Source: Micromonosporaceae bacterium
GTDB lineage: Bacteria; Actinomycetota; Actinomycetes; Mycobacteriales; Micromonosporaceae
Reading direction: 5' to 3'
Assembly: GCA_019689695.1 (NCBI GenBank)
Contig: JADGHA010000234.1
Coordinates: 1-6,825 of the forward strand
DNA length: 6,825 bases
Of the stretch, positions 1 through 5,617 are shown piece after piece (the stretch's first letter is position 1; the number at the start of each line of letters is the position of its first letter). The notes under the pieces are model-generated. The model searched no databases, had not been told where the DNA came from, and worked only from the letters and a program-made list of their open reading frames with translations. The position numbers and the translations under genes were made by a program.

Positions 1-136
1 GCCCTCCGTCTAGTAATCGATATCAATAATTAAAGGGTTCTCATCGTAGAGCGTCGATTGATCCGAGTCCAATGTCCTGTATGCGAGACAGCTGCGCCGC
101 GCTGGCCGTGCCCGCGTGCTCGCCGGAAGCGGCTGG

Positions 137-158
137 GTGTGACTGGTGTGTGACTGGT
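137..158. repeat. Perfect 11-bp tandem duplication
   Basis: The unit GTGTGACTGGT occurs twice head to tail with no spacer (137-147 and 148-158). It lies in non-coding DNA. Two copies could be a small replication-slippage duplication or a pair of direct half-sites for a regulator; nothing in the sequence decides between these. Confidence 0.7.
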
Positions 159-354
159 CTCGCGTGGTTGGCGCGTTGACGGCCGTTGCTCGCCCTTGGA
201 AGAATCGTTGCCATGCTGTGGTCGCACCGCATCTTCGCCGTCCGCCTGGCGATCGGCCTGGGACGCCACGCCGGCGCATGCTGTCGCCACTGATCTCCCC
301 GCTCCCCATGGCCCGCAACCTGCGCTGGTTCCACGCGCCAGCATTCCTATCTGA

Positions 355-367
355 CTAATAGAATTAG
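355..367. promoter_or_regulatory. Short AT-rich palindrome upstream of winged-helix gene
   Basis: CTAAT and ATTAG form a perfect 5-bp inverted repeat around the 3-base centre AGA. It stands out as an AT-rich island between GC-rich flanks, about 125 bases before the winged-helix start codon. TAGAAT (359-364) within it resembles a -10 hexamer, but no matching -35 is present at the right distance. It may be an operator, possibly autoregulatory, or a promoter core; this is a weak call based on sequence shape only. Confidence 0.25.
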
Positions 368-491
368 CCGACAATACGGAGTTGACGATGATCGCTATGT
401 CGACCAGGTCGGGCGGGGTCGGACTGCTCGCGGTCGTTGGCCACTGCGGCTGGGCGGTCGAAGGCAGCCTCCCGAGCGAGAGGAGCGGATC

Positions 492-1034
492 GTGACCGTC
501 GCGCCGGTGCGCCACGTTACTCCACTCTGGACCGGGCCCTCCGTGGACAGCGTGGCCGAGCCGGAGGCGCCGCTGGCCTTCACCATCCAGATCAGCCTCA
601 CCGGCAGTGCGGTCACCGAGGAGGCGGCCAGGGTACTGCGGGACATCCGAGAGCTGGCGGAGCGGGTGCATGGCGTCACCGTGACGGTGGCTCCGATCAC
701 GGCCACGCCCTCCAAAATGGACGCCAGCGGGCTGTGGATCGACCCGGGATCCCGGATGGTGGTGCAGGACGGCCGGCCGGTGCAGCTGACCCGGCGCGAG
801 TTCGATCTGCTGCTGTTCCTGTGCGAGCACCCGCGCCGGGTGTTCAGCCGGGAGCAGCTGCTCAGCCAGGTGTGGGGATACGAGTGGGTCGGCGGCTCGC
901 GGACGGTCGACGTGCACGTGCGCCGGCTGCGGATCAAGCTCGGCCAGCACCGGCCGGTGGTGCGCACCGTACACGGCATCGGATACCGGCTGGACGACGA
1001 TCTCGAGGTGCGGTTCGGCTTGCCGGTGGAGTGA
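492..1034 (+). CDS. Orphan winged-helix transcriptional regulator (OmpR/PhoB-type DNA-binding domain, no receiver)
   Basis: 180-residue predicted cytoplasmic DNA-binding protein. The start is GTG, with a purine-rich GAGAGGAG at 478-485 ending six bases before it. Residues about 81-167 form a typical Trans_reg_C winged helix: the N-terminal beta strands, the LTRREFDLLLFLCEHPRRVFSREQLL segment (99-124), the recognition-helix region SRTVDVHVRRLRIKLG (136-151), and the closing VRTVHGIGYRL wing hairpin (157-167). Response regulators of this family normally carry a receiver domain of about 120 residues in front. Here there are only about 75 residues, with no acidic phosphorylation pocket. Residues about 29-70 look like a small strand-helix-strand unit of unknown function. 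The protein is therefore probably not controlled by a histidine kinase; it may respond to a ligand or partner through the N-terminal unit, or act constitutively. No sensor gene is adjacent. The regulator class is confident; its targets are unknown. Confidence 0.9.
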   Translation: MTVAPVRHVTPLWTGPSVDSVAEPEAPLAFTIQISLTGSAVTEEAARVLRDIRELAERVHGVTVTVAPITATPSKMDASGLWIDPGSRMVVQDGRPVQLTRREFDLLLFLCEHPRRVFSREQLLSQVWGYEWVGGSRTVDVHVRRLRIKLGQHRPVVRTVHGIGYRLDDDLEVRFGLPVE

Positions 1035-1217
1035 GATTCCTCCCTGTGGCGCGCCCGCTATTTCCTCGCCGGGCCGCGCTGCGGCGTCGTAGCCTGGCCG
1101 GCATGTGCCGATCCGTTGAGAAAGATCGAGAGCTGGAGAGCTCCGGCCGATGCGTCATGGTGAAGCATGTATGATGCAGACTGTCGTATTCCACGTACTA
1201 TGAACGGTCCCGCCCGA

Positions 1218-1242
1218 GTTGGTGGTGCTGAGTCGGGGGTAG
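1218..1242 (+). promoter_or_regulatory. Candidate sigma-B/sigma-F-type promoter for the STAS-kinase unit
   Basis: GTTG (1218-1221), 15 bases, then GGGTAG (1237-1242). Promoters for the SigB/SigF group of stress sigma factors in Gram-positive bacteria follow GTTT, 14-16 bases, GGGTAT, so the core GTT and GGGTA parts and the spacing match. Position upstream of an anti-sigma antagonist gene fits, because such genes are often controlled by the sigma factor they influence. G-rich DNA gives chance GGGTA matches easily, so this is a tentative call. Confidence 0.3.
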
Positions 1243-1274
1243 CGGGGCGTACGGATCGGGCATACGCTCAGTCG

Positions 1275-1324
1275 CGGTCATCGGAATGGCGACGAAATCC
1301 GGTCATCGGAGTGGCGACGGAATG
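1275..1324. repeat. 25-bp tandem duplication, 22 of 25 bases identical
   Basis: Copy one (1275-1299) and copy two (1300-1324) both begin CGGTCATCGGA and continue with TGGCGACG. They differ only at copy positions 12, 21 and 25. The unit is not a multiple of three, so each copy puts its potential initiation codon (ATG at 1286, GTG at 1311) in a different frame, and only the first is in frame with the STAS protein. The repeat could be paired direct operator sites or a slippage product that shifted a former start. It lies just downstream of the candidate promoter. Confidence 0.75.
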
Positions 1325-1411
1325 ACGAAGACCCTTGATGATGGATGGATCCGCGGCGACTCTCCGGTCGCGCGGGCCGGACAGGAAGCGGCTGCGGGTG
1401 GAGGTGCTGAC

Positions 1412-1798
1412 GTGCGCCTGTCAATCGTGACGACACGGTTGGCCGGCGATGTCGAAGAGATCCGCCTGCGTGGCGAGATCGACGTCGACACGGCCGGCGA
1501 GGTGCGGGACGCGGTGGCCGAGGTGCTCGCCCGGTCCAGGCCAGCACAGATCAACCTGAACCTGCGCTCGGTCAGCTTCATCGACTCGGTCGGCATCAGC
1601 GCCTTGGTGGCCGGCTTCCAGACCGCCCAGGTCAGCGGGGTCAAGTTGGTGGTGACCGAGCCCAGCCGCTTCGTGCACCGGCAGCTGTGGGTGACCGGGC
1701 TGCTCGGTCTGTTCGGGGCTCCCGAGCCGTGGCTGGCCGAGTCGGAGGAGCCGGATCCGGCGCACCCGGGCAGTGGCCGGCCGCCGGCGCGTGGCTAG
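1412..1798 (+). CDS. STAS-domain anti-sigma factor antagonist (SpoIIAA/RsbV-like)
   Basis: 128 residues from the chosen GTG. Proteins of this family bind an anti-sigma factor when unphosphorylated and so release a sigma factor; phosphorylation of one serine switches them off. The fold is readable in order: RLSIVTTRLAG strand, EEIRLRGEIDVDTAGEV strand and helix, INLNLRSVSFIDSVGISAL with the phosphorylation loop, then GVKLVVTEPS and RQLWVTGLLGLF. Ser59 in IDSVG aligns with Ser58 of Bacillus SpoIIAA. I chose GTG 1412 because GGAGG (1400-1404) stands seven bases upstream, the length fits the family, and codon bias begins there. In-frame ATG 1322 or 1286 would add 30 or 42 low-complexity residues and have weaker ribosome sites. 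The last 20 residues are acidic, then Pro/Gly-rich, and probably disordered. A kinase-like gene follows 38 bases later; no RsbW-type ATPase is in the window. Confidence 0.88.
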   Translation: MRLSIVTTRLAGDVEEIRLRGEIDVDTAGEVRDAVAEVLARSRPAQINLNLRSVSFIDSVGISALVAGFQTAQVSGVKLVVTEPSRFVHRQLWVTGLLGLFGAPEPWLAESEEPDPAHPGSGRPPARG

Positions 1799-1836
1799 GG
1801 AGGCTTGTACAGATACCCGTCGATACGGAATAGTCC

Positions 1837-2640
1837 GTGCGCGTGTGGTTGCGGATGGGGACGTCTATCGCCCGGCGCTACGTTCTGATGGGTCCGCTCG
1901 GCCGCGGCGGCGTGTGCGAGGTCTACCACGCGGTCGACGTCATGGACGGCCGGGCCTGTGCGCTCAAGATGGTCACCCCGGCGCTCGCCGAGGATCCGCG
2001 GGTCTGGGACCTGGTCCGGCGGGAGGCGAGGATCACCGAACGGCTGCGCCACCCCAGCGTGCCCAAGGTCTACGGGACGGGCGAGGCGAAGCTGCCCGGC
2101 GGCCCTGCCGTCCCATTCCTCGCCCTGGAGCTGCTGCGCGGCGTGCCGCTGGCCGGGCGGCTGGCGAGCGGACCGCTACCACCGGCCGAGGCGCTGCGGA
2201 TCGCGGCGACCGTCGCCGACGTGCTCGCCGTCGCCCACCGGCGCGGCGTGGCGCACCGCGACCTCAACCCGGCGAACATCATGATGACGCCGACCGGCAT
2301 CAAGATCATCGACTTCGGTCTCGCCACGGAGGTGCCCGCGTCCGCCCCTGATCCGGCCGATGACGTGTACGCCCTCGGTGTCCTGCTCTACCACATGCTC
2401 ACCGGCCGCTCGCCGTACCCCCGATCGAGCCCGGCGATGGCGCTGGCCGGGTTCCGGCAGCCGCAGCCCGCACCGACGCCGGTGCTGCTCGTACCCGGCC
2501 TGCGGCCCGGCGTGGCCGAGCTGTGCCGCAGCTGCATGGCCAAGCGCCCGGCGGACCGCCCGGACAGCACCACGGTCGCGCTGGCGCTGTGGTCGGCGTT
2601 GAGCCCGGCCGCGACGGCCTGGGGTCCGCCGGCCGCCTGA
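1837..2640 (+). CDS. Hanks-type Ser/Thr protein kinase-like protein with contracted activation segment
   Basis: 267 residues, soluble, consisting only of a kinase fold: no membrane helix, PASTA or other sensor domain. Visible motifs are the glycine loop LGRGGVCEV (21-29, third glycine replaced by Cys27), ALK with Lys44, Glu63 as the likely helix-C partner, HRDLNPAN (140-147, the usual catalytic-loop lysine is Asn144), and DFG (159-161). Then comes DDVYALGVLLYHMLTG (175-190), which is normally helix F. Only about 13 residues separate DFG from this, where active bacterial kinases have about 30 or more. The threonines of the activation loop and the APE motif are absent. Arg241 (RPADRPDS) of the C-lobe is kept. 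ATP binding and the catalytic Asp142 look possible, so this may be an atypical kinase or a pseudokinase scaffold. Start GTG 1837 has a weak GGA seven bases upstream; ATG 1855 is an alternative. Closeness to the STAS gene suggests co-transcription and a functional link. Confidence 0.88.
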   Translation: MRVWLRMGTSIARRYVLMGPLGRGGVCEVYHAVDVMDGRACALKMVTPALAEDPRVWDLVRREARITERLRHPSVPKVYGTGEAKLPGGPAVPFLALELLRGVPLAGRLASGPLPPAEALRIAATVADVLAVAHRRGVAHRDLNPANIMMTPTGIKIIDFGLATEVPASAPDPADDVYALGVLLYHMLTGRSPYPRSSPAMALAGFRQPQPAPTPVLLVPGLRPGVAELCRSCMAKRPADRPDSTTVALALWSALSPAATAWGPPAA

Positions 2641-2706
2641 CCAACCCTCGCATCTTCCCGGAAAACGCGCTCACGGAGATCAGGGGAGCGGGAGTGGGGC
2701 CGGGGA

Positions 2707-3894
2707 TCAGAAGTCGGCGAAGATGAAGGGGTTGCGCCGCGGGAACAGTGATCGCAGCTCCACCGCCGCATCGTGCGGGACGGCACCCCACCCGCGGATC
2801 ACCACGTCCTCCGGATCGAGTACGCCGTAGACGAGCGCGGACAGCCCGGCGACAGTCAACCTGGCGCCTGCGGCGGTGCCATTTCCTCGGACGACCTCGA
2901 GCTTGCCGCTCGTCCCGTCCAGGAGGTACTCGCCCGCGACGAACGGGTCGCCGGCGACGCTGACCGACACACGGCCCGGACCGGCGGCCATGCCAGCCAG
3001 GCCCTCCACCGACAGGACCCGAACCATCGGCGCATTCATCCCCGGGCTGGCCACCCGTGCCTCGGTGACCGGCTCCAGGTCGGTGACCCACAGCTCGGGT
3101 AACTCGTCCGGGGTGACCGTCACGGTCACCCGCGTCACCTGGTCGACGTGGCGGGCGAAGAACTGCAGCAGCAGCGCGCGGCCGAGTGGGCTGGTGGTGA
3201 GCAGCGCATCCCCGACCAGGTCGCCGCCGTGGTCGGTGATCCGGTAAGGCACCGCCCCGACCACCTCGCCGGCCACCCGCGCCGTCGCCAGCCAGTGCCG
3301 GTTCTCGTCCCGCAGCCGCAGCGCCCGGTAGTCGGGGAACACCGCGAAGCCGTGCCACTGGTCGAGCAGCCGCAGGGTGAACTCGCGGTAGGCGTCGTAC
3401 CCGTCCTTGATGCGCTCGAGGTGGACCTCTCCGGGCAGGTCGGCGCGCTGCAGTGCGGCCAGGCCGGCGGGGGAGAAGGTCACCCTACGCGACTTGGGCA
3501 GGCTCGCGTACCCGAACCTCTCGTAGAAAGACGGCCGGAACGGGTAGAGGGCGCTCACCACGTGGCCGCCGTCGCGCATCTCGCCGAGCAGCTGGGTCAG
3601 CAGGGCCCGGACGTGGCCGCGTCGGCGGGCCAGCGGGTGTGTGGCGACGCCCGCGATGCCGGCCATCGGGTAGGTCGAGCCGCGAACGTTCTGCCGCATC
3701 GGGATCGCCGTGGCCGACGCCACGACCGACCCCGACTCTTCCACCGCCAGGGTGACGTTTCCGTCGTGGTACCGGGCGTAGTCGCGGAACTTCTCCTCCT
3801 CGGCGGCCGACAGTGGGGAGCCCTCGAAGGCGTACGCCTGAAGGGGGAACGTTGTGGTGACGCGCTCCTCCGCGCCGATCCTGCGTATTCGCAT
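2707..3894 (-). CDS. Eis-like GNAT family N-acetyltransferase
   Basis: 395 residues, close to the 402 of mycobacterial Eis, with the same layout: an N-terminal GNAT domain (about 1-145), a second GNAT-like domain (about 150-285) and a C-terminal SCP2-like domain (about 290-395). The acetyl-CoA site is GVATHPLARRRGHVRALL (82-99). Tyr124 in FYERFGY aligns with the catalytic Tyr126 of Eis, and the chain ends in Phe395, whose carboxylate acts as general base in Eis. Eis family members transfer acetyl groups from acetyl-CoA to amines, including multiple amines of aminoglycosides and lysines of proteins or peptides. The substrate here cannot be read from sequence, and an aminoglycoside role is not shown. 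The start ATG has no strong ribosome site; the gene lies 18 bases after the membrane-protein gene, so translation may be coupled. Its end faces the end of the kinase gene 66 bases away, with no convincing terminator between. Confidence 0.92.
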   Translation of the reverse strand: MRIRRIGAEERVTTTFPLQAYAFEGSPLSAAEEEKFRDYARYHDGNVTLAVEESGSVVASATAIPMRQNVRGSTYPMAGIAGVATHPLARRRGHVRALLTQLLGEMRDGGHVVSALYPFRPSFYERFGYASLPKSRRVTFSPAGLAALQRADLPGEVHLERIKDGYDAYREFTLRLLDQWHGFAVFPDYRALRLRDENRHWLATARVAGEVVGAVPYRITDHGGDLVGDALLTTSPLGRALLLQFFARHVDQVTRVTVTVTPDELPELWVTDLEPVTEARVASPGMNAPMVRVLSVEGLAGMAAGPGRVSVSVAGDPFVAGEYLLDGTSGKLEVVRGNGTAAGARLTVAGLSALVYGVLDPEDVVIRGWGAVPHDAAVELRSLFPRRNPFIFADF

Positions 3895-3912
3895 GCGACC
3901 AACCGTAGTGAC

Positions 3913-4398
3913 TCAACCGGCCGCCCGACGCGTCCGGCCCCACGGCTTGTAGACGCTGAGCGCGACGTTGAGCACGAGCAGGGTGCAGGCCACCGACGGC
4001 GGAACGACGAACTGGCCACGTTCCTGGTTGGACAGTGACTGCGCCGCCGCTGCCGCGGCGCGCACGCCGGGGGTCAGGGCGAACAGGACCAGGACGGCCA
4101 TCAGGGTCGTCATGGCGAACTTGGTCAGCACCCACCAGTGGCGCAGCAGGCCCCACCGGGTACCCAGCGCGCAGACCAAACCGGTGAGCCATGCGGTCAG
4201 GCTCAGTGGCACGACCAGTGCGACGCAGACCAGCTCCGCGGCTGGATAGACGACCGCCGGGTCCACACCGGTGCCGAACGTACCGCCGAGACCGGCGATC
4301 CCCAGCACCAGCAGTACCGCATCCGCACCCAGCCAGCCGACCGAGGCGGCGACGTGGGTGACGAGAAATGCCTTTCGCCATCGAGGTGTGAGTCTCAT
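3913..4398 (-). CDS. Four-helix integral membrane protein, DUF2269-like
   Basis: 161 residues, function unknown. Four hydrophobic segments are visible at about 10-38, 54-79, 88-109 and 132-150. The first contains THVAASVGWLGADAVLL, with a histidine and tryptophan; the loop and third segment read RHWWVLTKFAMTTLMAV; the chain ends with SVYKPWGRTRR, a basic end predicted to stay in the cytoplasm. This pattern recalls small actinobacterial membrane proteins grouped as DUF2269, but I recognise it by resemblance only. No catalytic motif is evident. The start ATG has a poor ribosome site. The downstream acetyltransferase gene begins 18 bases after the stop, indicating one transcript. Upstream, 87 bases with a hairpin separate it from the transporter gene on the same strand, so read-through from there is possible but probably reduced. 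Confidence 0.8.
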   Translation of the reverse strand: MRLTPRWRKAFLVTHVAASVGWLGADAVLLVLGIAGLGGTFGTGVDPAVVYPAAELVCVALVVPLSLTAWLTGLVCALGTRWGLLRHWWVLTKFAMTTLMAVLVLFALTPGVRAAAAAAQSLSNQERGQFVVPPSVACTLLVLNVALSVYKPWGRTRRAAG

Positions 4399-4452
4399 GG
4401 CATCGAGGATCGTCTCGCGGCCCGCTCCGGTCGTCGGCCGGCAGGCGACACC

Positions 4453-4479
4453 GCCGGTACGTACCCTGACGTACCCGGC
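4453..4479 (-). terminator. Candidate terminator hairpin after the transporter gene
   Basis: GGTACGT (4456-4462) and ACGTACC (4469-4475) form a perfect 7-bp stem around a 6-base loop. Three further pairs, GCC with GGC, extend it if C4476 is bulged out. It begins six bases after the stop codon of the transporter on the minus strand. There is no U-run, which is common for actinobacterial terminators. It could also only attenuate transcription toward the membrane-protein gene. Confidence 0.55.
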
Positions 4480-4485
4480 CGGTCG

Positions 4486-5421
4486 TTACCAGCCGATCTC
4501 GCGGCAGGCGCCGGGCGAACCGGCCGGCTCGACCTGCAGCGTGGCGTGCTCGATCCGGAAGTCGTCCTGCAGCGACTCACGGGCGGCGGCGAGCACCGGC
4601 CCCACCTCGGCGCCCGGGTCCAGCGTCAGGTGTGCGGAGGCCACCTCCATGCCGGAGGTCAGCGTCCAGACGTGCAGGTCGTGCACGTCCAGCACGCCGG
4701 GCACCTCGGCCAGCCGGTTGCGCACCGCGGTCACGTCCAGATGGGCGGGCGCCGCCTGCACCAGGATGCGGACCGCCGCGCGGGCCAGCTGCCAGGTGCG
4801 GGGCAGGATGAACAGGCCGACCGCCACGGCGACGATCGGGTCGGCGTACTGCCAGCCGGTGAGTGCGATGACCGCGGCGGCGACGATGACGCCGGCGGAG
4901 CCGAACAGATCGCCCAGCACTTCCAGGTAGGCCCCGCGGACGTTCAGGCTCTCCTGCGCGCCGCCGTGCAGCAGCGCGAAGGCGACCAGGTTGGCGACGA
5001 GGCCGGCGACCGCGACGGCGAGCATCGGGCCGGCCTGCACCTGTGGCGGCGCGGTGAACCGGCGGACCGCCTCGACCAGCACGTAGATCGCCACTCCGGA
5101 CAGGAGCAGGGCGTTGCCGAGGGCGGCGAGAACCTCCAGCCGGTAGAGCCCGAAGGTCCGTTGGCGCGCCGACCCGGTCCGGGCGCCAGGCTGGCCGGGG
5201 GCGGCGCGCCGGGCCGCGGTGATGGCGGCGAGTGCCATGGCGATGCCGAGGACGTCGGTGAACATGTGCCCGGCGTCGGACAGCAGCGCCAGGGAGCCGG
5301 TCAGCAGGCCGGCGAGCGCCTCGACCAGCATGAGCAGGGCGAGCAGGGCGAGGGCGGCCCAGAGTCGCCGGCTGTGTCGCTGCCCTGCGCCGTGCGCGCC
5401 GTGACCGTGCCCTGCCCCCAC
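4486..5421 (-). CDS. Cation diffusion facilitator family metal transporter (probably zinc efflux)
   Basis: 311 residues from GTG 5421. CDF proteins export Zn2+ or similar divalent ions from the cytoplasm in exchange for protons, as dimers. The N-terminus is His-rich (GHGHGAHG, then RH, residues 4-16). Six membrane helices follow: about 20-42, 45-70, 93-118, 130-152, 165-190 and 193-210. The transport site in helix 2 is SDAGHMFTD with His52 and Asp56. In helix 5 it is Glu167 and Asp171 (YLEVLGD), where many zinc members have His and Asp. The cytoplasmic metal-binding domain (about 215-300) has the family signature VHDLHVWTLTSG (246-257). The frame is open back to 5604, but those 61 residues have no family resemblance or codon bias and overlap the promoter. 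GTG 5421 gives the usual start, GAGHGHG. No ribosome site precedes it, in keeping with a leaderless mRNA. Confidence 0.93.
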   Translation of the reverse strand: MGAGHGHGAHGAGQRHSRRLWAALALLALLMLVEALAGLLTGSLALLSDAGHMFTDVLGIAMALAAITAARRAAPGQPGARTGSARQRTFGLYRLEVLAALGNALLLSGVAIYVLVEAVRRFTAPPQVQAGPMLAVAVAGLVANLVAFALLHGGAQESLNVRGAYLEVLGDLFGSAGVIVAAAVIALTGWQYADPIVAVAVGLFILPRTWQLARAAVRILVQAAPAHLDVTAVRNRLAEVPGVLDVHDLHVWTLTSGMEVASAHLTLDPGAEVGPVLAAARESLQDDFRIEHATLQVEPAGSPGACREIGW

Positions 5422-5428
5422 GCCGGCA

Positions 5429-5457
5429 AATCTATGTTCACATTGCCATGTATGCAA
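5429..5457 (-). promoter_or_regulatory. Promoter and overlapping operator candidate of the metal transporter
   Basis: Read on the minus strand: TTGCAT (5457-5452) as -35, a 17-base spacer, and TAGATT (5434-5429) as -10. Seven bases separate the -10 from the GTG at 5421, so RNA would start at or beside the start codon, giving a leaderless transcript. An imperfect palindrome covers the -35 and spacer: TTGC and GCAA at the ends of 5443-5457, plus ACAT/ATGT at 5440-5451. A dyad there is where a metal-sensing repressor of the ArsR/SmtB type would block RNA polymerase. The regulator is not encoded in this window. Confidence 0.5.
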
Positions 5458-5506
5458 AGGTGACACTGACAACCGCTTTCGTGTGCAGATCTGGCCCCAG
5501 TCCCGG

Positions 5507-5548
5507 CCGGATCCACGCCAGAGATCTCCATTCTGTGGTCTGATCCGG
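5507..5548. repeat. Inverted repeat in the divergent intergenic region
   Basis: CCGGATC (5507-5513) and GATCCGG (5542-5548) are perfect 7-bp inverted arms 28 bases apart, with a smaller CAGA/TCTG pair inside. A second imperfect pair of arms, AGATCTGGC (5487-5495) and GCCAGAGATCT (5517-5527), overlaps it. The element lies upstream of both predicted transcription starts, so it would act as DNA (protein binding) rather than as RNA. GC-rich DNA yields such arms by chance, so confidence is low. Confidence 0.3.
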
Positions 5549-5617
5549 GGGGTCGTACCGACGAATGCAGCGAAAACGGCGATCCGCACCGTTTCGGGCC
5601 CCACGGTCAGATATATA

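Larger units (their letters stand above)
1..491. other. Gene-free upstream region, partly AT-rich
   Basis: No open frame here has a good ribosome site plus actinobacterial codon bias, so I see no gene. The first 60 bases are clearly AT-rich for this DNA (a run around 12-37 is mostly A/T), and a second AT-rich patch lies at 347-377. The stretch between is only moderately GC-rich. It contains one 11-bp tandem duplication and one short palindrome, listed separately. The last 110 bases presumably hold the promoter of the winged-helix gene, but I cannot find a convincing -35/-10 pair. The part before base 1 is unseen, so the AT-rich edge could be the intergenic end of an unseen neighbour. Confidence 0.6.
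1035..1411. other. Intergenic region between winged-helix and STAS genes
   Basis: About 380 bases without a supported gene. A 23-codon open frame at 1103-1174 lacks a ribosome site and was not accepted. The region contains a small inverted repeat GCAT/ATGC (1165-1177), a stress-sigma-like promoter candidate (1218-1242) and a 25-bp tandem duplication (1275-1324). The frame of the STAS gene is open back to ATG codons at 1286 and 1322, so the last 125 bases could be coding if translation begins there. Third-position GC is clearly lower in that part than after 1412. Confidence 0.5.

Noticed and set aside
382..387. TTGACG as -35 of the winged-helix gene
   Set aside because: No acceptable -10 hexamer follows at 15-19 bases.
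30..974. Long minus-strand open frame (314 codons) opposite the winged-helix gene
   Set aside because: It is a GC-driven shadow: low-complexity Arg/Pro/His-rich translation, no family resemblance, and it overlaps a clear gene on the other strand.
1103..1174. Small 23-codon open frame between the winged-helix and STAS genes
   Set aside because: No ribosome-binding site, no recognisable motif and high chance expectation.
2283..2370. Frameshift as the cause of the short kinase activation segment
   Set aside because: The frame continues with correct helix-F sequence and good codon bias, so a frameshift is not needed; an in-frame contraction fits better.
2668..2690. CGCTC/GAGCG arms between the converging kinase and acetyltransferase genes as a bidirectional terminator
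   Set aside because: Only 5 bp around a 13-base loop, not stronger than chance in this base composition.
4138..5463. 441-codon plus-strand open frame opposite the transporter and membrane-protein genes
   Set aside because: The translation is Gln/Gly/Asp/His-rich with no domain and is the mirror of well-supported minus-strand genes.
5422..5604. 61-residue N-terminal extension of the metal transporter
   Set aside because: It shows no similarity to the family, poor codon bias, and covers the promoter; GTG 5421 gives the usual His-rich start.
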